From NCBI GenBank assembly GCA_023428915.1, contig JAEYWL010000029.1, positions 1 through 7,717 of the forward strand: a DNA stretch of 7,717 nt. The letters run 5' to 3'. Position numbers and translations under genes: made by a program. Source of the stretch: Verrucomicrobiota bacterium. GTDB lineage: Bacteria; Chlamydiota; Chlamydiia; Chlamydiales; JAEYWL01. How positions within the stretch are numbered: the stretch's first letter is position 1; the number at the start of each line of letters is the position of its first letter. This document shows positions 1 through 4,391 of this stretch, piece after piece. The notes under the pieces were generated by a model. The model was not told the DNA's origin. It ran no database searches and was given only the letters and a program-made list of their open reading frames with translations.

Positions 1-132
1 GCACTTGCCAATTGAAACGCTAAGCCCCTCGGCCAAGTCACGACTTGGCTCTTCGGGACTTATCCTTTCACTTGTCAAGTTCGGCAATGTTCAAGCGTGA
101 TTTAGGGGCGCAACTTGGGTTTAAACACGAAT
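1..132. repeat. Noncoding, hairpin-rich segment, possibly the end of a repeat element
   Basis: No coding frame is evident. A perfect 7-bp stem (32-38 with 43-49, loop CACG) sits inside a weaker outer stem (22-28 with 55-61, one mismatch). The string ACTTG recurs at 3, 43, 70 and 113 with small variations. The right edge, GCAACTTGGGTTT at 110-122, differs by one base from the terminal repeat of the palindromic element at 2653-2815 (GCAAGTTGGGTTT). This suggests, by inference only, that 1-122 is the right part of a related element that starts outside the window. The segment lies directly downstream of the minus-strand ypdA-like gene. No stem there is followed by a U-run, so I do not call a terminator. 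Confidence 0.35.
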
Positions 133-1179
133 TTATTCTTCGAGCTGGGGAATTTGAGGGCCGCGCTTATTCACTGATTTGGAATACTGAATATTCAATC
201 TTTTAAGCAAAACATCCATGATGCGATCCACATGGATGTGGCTATTTTCAATATAGACTTCGTACCGTTTTTGCGTTCCCCCGATAACAGTGCCAAGCAA
301 AAAGAGATTCTCAATATTTGTTTCCATAGTGTCAGGGTGATGGTACGGCTTGCCATCCGCTAAAATTTCCACCCCTGCCATGCGGCATAAGGATAAGTCC
401 GCTTCAAATCCAATAGCCTTAATTACAAAATCGGCCTCCGCCTCCACTATGCAATCACCATTGCGAATGATGACCGTTCCAGGTTTAATCTCAATGACAT
501 TACTCGCGTAGTAACAACCTATTTGCTTGGCATGTATGCGGCTTAAAAGCTCTGGCAGCAACCAATATTTTACGTGCTGGGCTTCAAAGTCTGCGTTCTG
601 CAGCACCAAAAAAGGGTTAGCCCCTGCCTGGTAGCATCGCAACGCATTTTCAGCTGCTGAATTTCGTCCGCCTATAATGCATACTTTTTGGCCAAAATAA
701 TAATGAGGATCCAACATTTTCGCGTGGACGTGCGAGAGTTGCTCTCCAGGAATGTGTAGCATGCGGGGTTTTGAGGTCCCACCCGTGGCTAAAACCAGAA
801 ACTCCACCTGATAATAACGTTCTTCGCCCGCTTTAACTGTAGTGAGTTTAAAATATTTGCTCTGTTTCTCTATAGAGGCAACTTCTTCAAAAGCATTTAT
901 TTGCAATTGGTATTTCCCAACCACCGAGCGGATATAAGCCAGGTATCCCTCGCGTGTGCTTTTTTGCTGGTCGATAGTCTGTATAGGGATTCCGAGCAGA
1001 CTAATTTTTTCATTGGAGCTAAAAAAATGAGTCATCGGCGGAAAATCATAAATAGCTTGTGCAACTTGGCCTTTATCAAACTGAAAATAAGAAATGTTTG
1101 CACTTTTTAAAACTGCTGCCAGCTCGATTCCAATCGGGCCTGCTCCAACTATTGCTACTTGAGCTTTTTGCTTATTCAT
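133..1179 (-). CDS. ypdA: YpdA-family FAD/NAD(P)-dependent pyridine nucleotide-disulfide oxidoreductase (putative bacillithiol disulfide reductase)
   Basis: A cytosolic flavoprotein of 348 aa, slightly longer than usual for the family (about 320-330). The FAD-binding motif GAGPIGIE is at residues 12-19 and ATGGT at 131-135. The NAD(P)H Rossmann motif IGGRNSAAENAL is at 169-180, and the C-terminal FAD segment NLFLLGTVIGG at 291-301. The block FFSSNEKISLLGIP (52-65), a following KSTREGYLAYIR and the segment VKYWLLPELLSRI (203-215) are typical of YpdA. There is no CxxC redox pair, which separates it from thioredoxin reductase and agrees with YpdA. Characterised YpdA proteins reduce bacillithiol disulfide with NADPH. 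Whether this organism makes bacillithiol cannot be seen here, so the substrate is open. The ATG has no clear Shine-Dalgarno; instead a strong hairpin ends 8 bases upstream. The C-terminal 25 residues or so are a polar extension. The gene is divergent from the HXXEE gene. Confidence 0.82.
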   Translation of the reverse strand: MNKQKAQVAIVGAGPIGIELAAVLKSANISYFQFDKGQVAQAIYDFPPMTHFFSSNEKISLLGIPIQTIDQQKSTREGYLAYIRSVVGKYQLQINAFEEVASIEKQSKYFKLTTVKAGEERYYQVEFLVLATGGTSKPRMLHIPGEQLSHVHAKMLDPHYYFGQKVCIIGGRNSAAENALRCYQAGANPFLVLQNADFEAQHVKYWLLPELLSRIHAKQIGCYYASNVIEIKPGTVIIRNGDCIVEAEADFVIKAIGFEADLSLCRMAGVEILADGKPYHHPDTMETNIENLFLLGTVIGGTQKRYEVYIENSHIHVDRIMDVLLKRLNIQYSKSVNKRGPQIPQLEE

Positions 1180-1187
1180 CTAATTGA

Positions 1188-1239
1188 CGAGGCAGAAACC
1201 CATCCCTTCAGGGGTGGAAGGAAGCCTCGCTCCTTTTTT
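1188..1239. other. Double-stem hairpin plus T-run upstream of ypdA-like gene; resembles an IS200/IS605-type right end
   Basis: The outer stem CGAGGC/GCCTCG (1188-1193 with 1224-1229) encloses the inner stem CCATCCC/GGGGTGG (1200-1206 with 1211-1217, loop TTCA). Six T residues follow at 1234-1239. The inner stem pairs fully only as plus-strand RNA, where position 1203 with 1214 is a U-G wobble; on the minus strand the same pair is a C-A mismatch. The string AGGAAGCC at 1219-1226 and the stacked-hairpin layout resemble the subterminal structure, or omega-RNA scaffold, of IS605/TnpB elements, but no transposase is nearby. It could also be a plus-strand terminator facing antisense transcription of ypdA, or a structured leader for the minus-strand gene. 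The pairing is seen directly; the identity is inferred. Confidence 0.4.
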
Positions 1240-1380
1240 GTTGTTAAAAAAATATTACTTAAGTAGATTTTCGCGCGATGTATACACGAACAATTTGTTG
1301 TAAACTCCTGACTGATTCTGAAATAGCTTCTGCATTTAATGAGCATCTATTCATATTATTAAACCACAAAGGTTTCTAAA
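1240..1380. promoter_or_regulatory. AT-rich divergent intergenic region between ypdA-like and HXXEE genes
   Basis: This stretch should hold the promoters of both divergent genes. No convincing -35/-10 pair stands out. It contains the 8-bp palindrome TGTATACA at 1279-1286 within TGTATACACG; the same palindrome recurs at 7695-7702 upstream of the other minus-strand operon. A possible ribosome binding site for the plus-strand gene, AAAGG at 1368-1372, lies 8 bases before its ATG. Confidence 0.35.
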
Positions 1381-1971
1381 ATGTTTAATTATTTGTATCA
1401 ACATTGGGCTTTCATGTCTTTACCAATAGCCATATTTTCCACCTTGATTTTATGGTGCAACGCCAGTCATATTGACCCTGTTGTATTTTGGATTTGGATG
1501 CTGTTCCCTGTTTATTTACTGCATCAATTTGAAGAACACGCATATCCGGGCGGTTTTAAGGACAGCATAAATGCACAATTCTTCAAATTGGACCCAAAAG
1601 GCCCGCTTACCGATGCTGCAGTGTTTTGGATTAATATTCCCGATATATGGCTGCTATTTCCACTGATAGCCGCGCTTTCCCAGCTTGTAAGCCCTAAAAT
1701 TGGCGTTCTGCTTCCTTATTTTACAATCTTTAATGGCGCGCTCCACGTTATTCTTGCTATTGTAAAAAAAGCCTACAATCCAGGATTATTCACTAGTCTA
1801 TGCTTAAACATACCGATAGGGGGATATGCTCTTTATTTAGCCGGAAAAGAGAATCTATTGGATACGGCTACAAATTTTTATGGAATAGGGGGCACTTTAT
1901 TACTACACCTTTCCATTATACTGTATGTGGTCTATAAGATAAGAGTAGATCGACGCCATACTATTAAATAA
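1381..1971 (+). CDS. HXXEE domain-containing integral membrane protein
   Basis: A 196-aa hydrophobic protein with the family signature HQFEE at residues 48-52 (His48, Glu51, Glu52). It also has the second conserved set typical of the family: N118, H122 and the stretch YNPGL at 132-136, followed by a hydrophobic segment. About six membrane-spanning stretches can be seen, near residues 10-28, 33-49, 79-100, 105-128, 134-153 and 169-188, ending in a basic tail. The paired His/Glu/Asn residues suggest a metal site or catalytic centre in the membrane, but no function is established for the family to my knowledge. The length is normal for the family and the frame is intact. The start is supported by AAAGG 8 bases upstream. 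dedA follows 52 bp downstream on the same strand, so co-transcription is likely. Confidence 0.78.
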   Translation: MFNYLYQHWAFMSLPIAIFSTLILWCNASHIDPVVFWIWMLFPVYLLHQFEEHAYPGGFKDSINAQFFKLDPKGPLTDAAVFWINIPDIWLLFPLIAALSQLVSPKIGVLLPYFTIFNGALHVILAIVKKAYNPGLFTSLCLNIPIGGYALYLAGKENLLDTATNFYGIGGTLLLHLSIILYVVYKIRVDRRHTIK

Positions 1972-1985
1972 TTGGTTATAAGATT

Positions 1986-2018
1986 AGGGCAGATCGGAGC
2001 CCTGGCTCTTAATTGGAA
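1986..2018 (+). promoter_or_regulatory. Two alternative small hairpins and dedA ribosome binding site
   Basis: The 52-bp gap holds two overlapping stems that cannot form together: AGGGC/GCCCT (1986-1990 with 1999-2003) and GAGC/GCTC (1997-2000 with 2005-2008). A weak Shine-Dalgarno, GGAA at 2015-2018, precedes the dedA ATG by 5 bases. Neither stem is followed by a clear T-run. The stems are short and could be chance. Confidence 0.25.
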
Positions 2019-2023
2019 TTTAA

Positions 2024-2635
2024 ATGGATATTCTTCCCGACACAGATACTTTAGCTATATGGTTGCAGCATTATGGCAGCATCAGCCTATTCATTTTGCT
2101 CGCCTTTGGGATTATTGCCCTTCCTGTCCCTGAAGAGTCGCTAATGATCTTGGCTGGAATTTTTATGGCTAAAGGGATTTTAAATATTCCGGCAACGATT
2201 ATTTTTGCCTTAGGCGGCAGTGTTTCAGGCATCACCGTAAGCTATTTTTTAGGACGGGCTACTGGATTTTATTTAATAAGAAGATATGGCGGCTGGGTGG
2301 GTATTAAAGAAGCGCACGCCATTAAGGTGCATGACTGGTTTGAAAAATACGGCAAATGGACTCTGACGCTTGGATACTTCATACCCGGTATTCGCCATTT
2401 TACAGGGTACACTGCAGGGGCAACCAATTTGCAGTTTTCTGTTTTTTGCCTCTTTGCCTATGCAGGCGCTCTATTCTGGGTAACTACTTTTCTTTCTATA
2501 GGGTACATTTTTGGCGAGCATTGGGCAAAAATTGCAGAATATGTAGAATTGCATATTGAAATGGCTGTGATAACGGGAATTGCAACGGCCTGCCTGCTTT
2601 ATCTGTTCTTTACGAATATTTGGAATTCGGAATAA
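2024..2635 (+). CDS. DedA-family (VTT domain) inner-membrane protein
   Basis: A 203-aa polytopic membrane protein of normal DedA length. The family landmarks appear in order: PVPEE at residues 34-38 in the first re-entrant region, FLGRATG at 75-81, and GYFIPGIRHFTGYTAG at 117-132 with the conserved Arg124. An AYAGALFW stretch (145-152) and a terminal hydrophobic helix (about 180-198) follow. DedA/VTT proteins sit in the cytoplasmic membrane and have been linked to lipid and undecaprenyl-phosphate translocation and to membrane-potential homeostasis. The particular substrate cannot be read from sequence. The gene lies 52 bp after the HXXEE gene and is followed by a palindromic repeat element. 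GGAA 5 bases upstream supports the ATG. The frame is complete with a TAA stop. Confidence 0.9.
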   Translation: MDILPDTDTLAIWLQHYGSISLFILLAFGIIALPVPEESLMILAGIFMAKGILNIPATIIFALGGSVSGITVSYFLGRATGFYLIRRYGGWVGIKEAHAIKVHDWFEKYGKWTLTLGYFIPGIRHFTGYTAGATNLQFSVFCLFAYAGALFWVTTFLSIGYIFGEHWAKIAEYVELHIEMAVITGIATACLLYLFFTNIWNSE

Positions 2636-2652
2636 TTCCCCATTTGTCTTTG

Positions 2653-2815
2653 AAACCCAACTTGCTACCTTCTAAGGGGCAGATTCCTCTAGGAGCTCGC
2701 ACGAAGCGTTGAAAATCAATGGGCCATATTAATAATATGACTCATTGATTTTTACGAACTCCTAGAGAGAAAATAATTTCGAATCCGACTTATTATAAGA
2801 TAGCAAGTTGGGTTT
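2653..2815. mobile_element. Nested palindromic element of about 163 bp with 15-bp perfect terminal inverted repeats (MITE-like)
   Basis: The ends AAACCCAACTTGCTA (2653-2667) and TAGCAAGTTGGGTTT (2801-2815) are perfect inverted copies. Further matching arms lie inside: CTCTAGGAG with CTCCTAGAG (2687-2695 with 2759-2767), AAAATCAATG with CATTGATTTT (2712-2721 with 2743-2752), and an inner stem CATAT/ATATG (2725-2729 with 2735-2739) around a TAATA loop. All arms share nearly the same centre, so the whole element can fold into one long hairpin. It has no reading frame. Size, palindromy and terminal repeats fit a nonautonomous miniature inverted-repeat element. I see no convincing target duplication at its borders. 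It fills most of the gap between dedA and ykgJ and may also affect transcription or mRNA ends there. Confidence 0.7.
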
Positions 2816-2833
2816 GAATTCTTAATAGGATTA

Positions 2834-2862
2834 TTGCAATTTAGTCATTCATAGGCTATCCT
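2834..2862 (+). promoter_or_regulatory. Candidate sigma70-like promoter for ykgJ-like gene
   Basis: TTGCAA (2834-2839) and TATCCT (2857-2862) are 17 bp apart, and each matches 4 of 6 consensus bases. Transcription would begin about 7-9 bases later, essentially at the ATG at 2871. No Shine-Dalgarno sequence precedes that ATG, so a leaderless mRNA is a consistent reading. This is inference from spacing only. Confidence 0.35.
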
Positions 2863-2878
2863 ATTGCCCTATGAATGA
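2845..2878. promoter_or_regulatory. 11-bp perfect inverted repeat spanning the ykgJ-like start codon
   Basis: TCATTCATAGG (2845-2855) and CCTATGAATGA (2868-2878) are perfect inverted copies with a 12-base spacer. The right arm contains the start codon at 2871-2873 and the left arm lies in the spacer of the candidate promoter. As DNA this could be an operator. As RNA in read-through transcripts it would bury the start codon in a hairpin. Confidence 0.5.
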
Positions 2879-3296
2879 TAATCAACATGCTAATCTTCCT
2901 TGGTATAAAGACGGCTTGCGCTTCAAGTGCACAGAGTGCGGCAAGTGCTGCACCGGTTCGCCAGGCTATGTGTGGGTAGAAGAAAATGAAATGCAAGAGA
3001 TTGCTGACTACCTCAAAATCAGTCTTTCGGATTTTAAAAAGAAGTATACACGCCAACGGGACAACCGCTACGCTCTTATAGAGCTGCGTCAGCAAGATTA
3101 CGATTGTGTTTTTCTAGAGAATAAACGCTGCAGCATCTATGCTGTACGTCCCAGCCAATGCCGTAAATTCCCGTGGTGGCAGCAAAACCTGGAATCTCCA
3201 GAGAGCTGGCATGAAGCCGCCAAATACTGCGAGGGAATAAATGATCAGGCTCCCCTTATTAATTTTCCCACAATTAAGCACATTAAAGATAACTGA
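2871..3296 (+). CDS. YkgJ-family cysteine-cluster protein (putative zinc- or iron-binding)
   Basis: A 141-aa soluble protein. It carries the family's CxxCxxCC cluster at residues 20-27 (Cys20, 23, 26, 27) within FKCTECGKCC. The second half of the cluster has Cys79, Cys87 and Cys97 in the usual setting CVFL...CSIYAVRPSQCRKFPWW, and an extra Cys120 follows. The cysteines are expected to bind a metal (Zn or Fe-S); the cellular role of the family is not established. Length and architecture are normal. The ATG at 2871 is kept because the cluster needs only a short N-terminus and no better upstream start is present, although it lacks a Shine-Dalgarno sequence and lies in an inverted repeat. The DUF2156 gene follows 53 bp downstream. 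Confidence 0.85.
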   Translation: MNDNQHANLPWYKDGLRFKCTECGKCCTGSPGYVWVEENEMQEIADYLKISLSDFKKKYTRQRDNRYALIELRQQDYDCVFLENKRCSIYAVRPSQCRKFPWWQQNLESPESWHEAAKYCEGINDQAPLINFPTIKHIKDN

Positions 3297-3298
3297 CA

Positions 3299-3327
3299 TT
3301 GACAAAATAACGCCCTCTTTGTAAATC
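3299..3327 (+). promoter_or_regulatory. Candidate promoter of DUF2156 gene (perfect -35 box)
   Basis: TTGACA at 3299-3304 is a perfect -35 consensus placed 2 bases after the ykgJ stop codon. At 17 bp spacing the -10 position reads TAAATC (3322-3327), which is a poor match. Initiation would fall near 3334, leaving a leader of about 16 bases that includes the Shine-Dalgarno but not its complementary strand at 3313-3319. Confidence 0.35.
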
Positions 3328-3344
3328 AATAATAACTAAGAGGG
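3313..3344 (+). promoter_or_regulatory. Hairpin that can sequester the DUF2156 Shine-Dalgarno
   Basis: CCCTCTT (3313-3319) is perfectly complementary to AAGAGGG (3338-3344), with an 18-base A/T-rich loop. The right arm is the Shine-Dalgarno sequence of the gene starting at 3350, so RNA reading through from ykgJ could hide its own ribosome binding site. Confidence 0.4.
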
Positions 3345-3349
3345 GTTAT

Positions 3350-4366
3350 ATGGATGCAAATCTATTGTCAGTTGCTAACAATGAGACTGTTCGTGAACCT
3401 AGTCATGACACTATTGCCAAATATGTCAGAAAATGGGGCAATTCTTCCGCTATTGCCTTGCTAGACCCAGCCTGCTCAATTTTTTGGCTGCCGGGTATCG
3501 AGGGCTTCATCGGCTATCGTGTAGAATATGGCTGCGCCATTGCTTTTGGTGATCCTGTTTGCGAAGAAGCAAATAAACCAAATTTAGCCGCAGCTTTTTG
3601 CGATTATTGCAAGACAAACAAACTGCGCCTCATTTTTGTTACGACTACTGAAACATTCTCTGATTGGGCTAAACGTCATATTTGCCACAGCCTTCTTCAA
3701 ATTGGCGATGACCTGATTATGGATCCGCAATCAGATCCTAAAGCCGGTTCAAAAGGAAGGATTTTACGCAAAAAAGAAAACCACTCTACTCAAGAAGGTG
3801 TAACTGTCACAGAATATACTGACCACAACCCTGATTTGGAAAAAAAATTAGAGGAGGTGGGCTTTTCTTGGTTAAAAGCACGTCATGGCCCCCAAATATT
3901 CTTAACGCATATGCATTTATTTTCTGACCGCAAAGGCAAGCGCTGGTTTTATGCTACCCATAAAAATGAGGTGGTTGGCGTATTGGCTCTAGATCAAATT
4001 GCCAGTAAAAATGGCTGGTTGGTCAATTTATTAATGCCTACCAAAACAGCGCCGAACGGGACATCTGAATTGCTTGTATTACGCGCCATTGAGGTTCTGC
4101 GGAAAGAGGGCTGTACCTATCTTTCTTTTGGAGTCACACCCTCATCTGAGTTGGGTGAAACTGAAGGATTGAGTAAAGGTGTTGTCTGGTTTTTAAAATA
4201 TATATTTAAAGCGATAAAATACTGCTTCGGTTTAAATAATCGGCGCCAATACTGGGAAAAATTTCAACCGCACTATGAGCATTCATACGTTTTATTTGCC
4301 GGCAAAAGAATCGGCCCAAGAGAAGTATTGGCTATTTTACGATCTTTAAATACTACTGTTTATTGA
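3350..4366 (+). CDS. DUF2156 protein: soluble lysyl-phosphatidylglycerol-synthase C-terminal-like (GNAT-fold) domain
   Basis: A 338-aa protein without membrane segments. It resembles the catalytic C-terminal domain of MprF-type aminoacyl-phosphatidylglycerol synthases. Features seen include the N-terminal SSAIALLDPACSIFWLPG (32-49), GFIGYRV (52-58) followed by AIAFGDPV (63-70), and GRILRKKEN (136-144) at the position of the conserved basic motif. In the second acyltransferase-like half are GVLALD (200-205), YLSFGVTPSS (237-246) and the end motif RRQYWEKFQPHYEHSYVLF. MprF enzymes transfer amino acids from aminoacyl-tRNA to phosphatidylglycerol. Stand-alone DUF2156 proteins are less well defined, and the acceptor here is unknown. 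A strong AAGAGG 6 bases upstream supports the start. The gene is convergent with the unknown minus-strand operon, only 25 bp away. Confidence 0.8.
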   Translation: MDANLLSVANNETVREPSHDTIAKYVRKWGNSSAIALLDPACSIFWLPGIEGFIGYRVEYGCAIAFGDPVCEEANKPNLAAAFCDYCKTNKLRLIFVTTTETFSDWAKRHICHSLLQIGDDLIMDPQSDPKAGSKGRILRKKENHSTQEGVTVTEYTDHNPDLEKKLEEVGFSWLKARHGPQIFLTHMHLFSDRKGKRWFYATHKNEVVGVLALDQIASKNGWLVNLLMPTKTAPNGTSELLVLRAIEVLRKEGCTYLSFGVTPSSELGETEGLSKGVVWFLKYIFKAIKYCFGLNNRRQYWEKFQPHYEHSYVLFAGKRIGPREVLAILRSLNTTVY

Positions 4367-4368
4367 GG

Positions 4369-4382
4369 TAGCTTACAAGCTA
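4369..4382. terminator. Weak palindrome in the convergent gap
   Basis: TAGCTTACAAGCTA gives a 5-bp stem with a 4-base loop in the 25-bp gap between two converging genes. It is short, AT-rich and has no U-run, so a terminator role is only a positional guess. Confidence 0.2.
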
Positions 4383-4391
4383 ATTAATGTC

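Noticed and set aside
901..1110. Plus-strand open frame of 69 codons
   Set aside because: Lies wholly inside the well-supported ypdA-like gene on the other strand and shows no protein-like composition or ribosome binding site.
2356..2559. Plus-strand 67-codon frame inside dedA
   Set aside because: Out of frame with the DedA motifs, so it is a shadow of the real gene.
2712..2752. Inner stem with T-run as a Rho-independent terminator for dedA
   Set aside because: The T-run is part of the AT-rich stem itself, and there is no GC-rich stem followed by a separate U-run. A termination effect is possible but not shown.
2623..2821. GAATTC on both sides of the palindromic element (2623-2628 and 2816-2821) as a target-site duplication
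   Set aside because: The left copy lies inside the dedA coding end, 24 bases before the element boundary, so it does not flank the element directly; probably chance.
2856..3329. Two minus-strand open frames (2856-3095 and 3114-3329)
   Set aside because: Both are antisense to the cysteine-cluster gene, whose conserved motifs prove the plus-strand frame.
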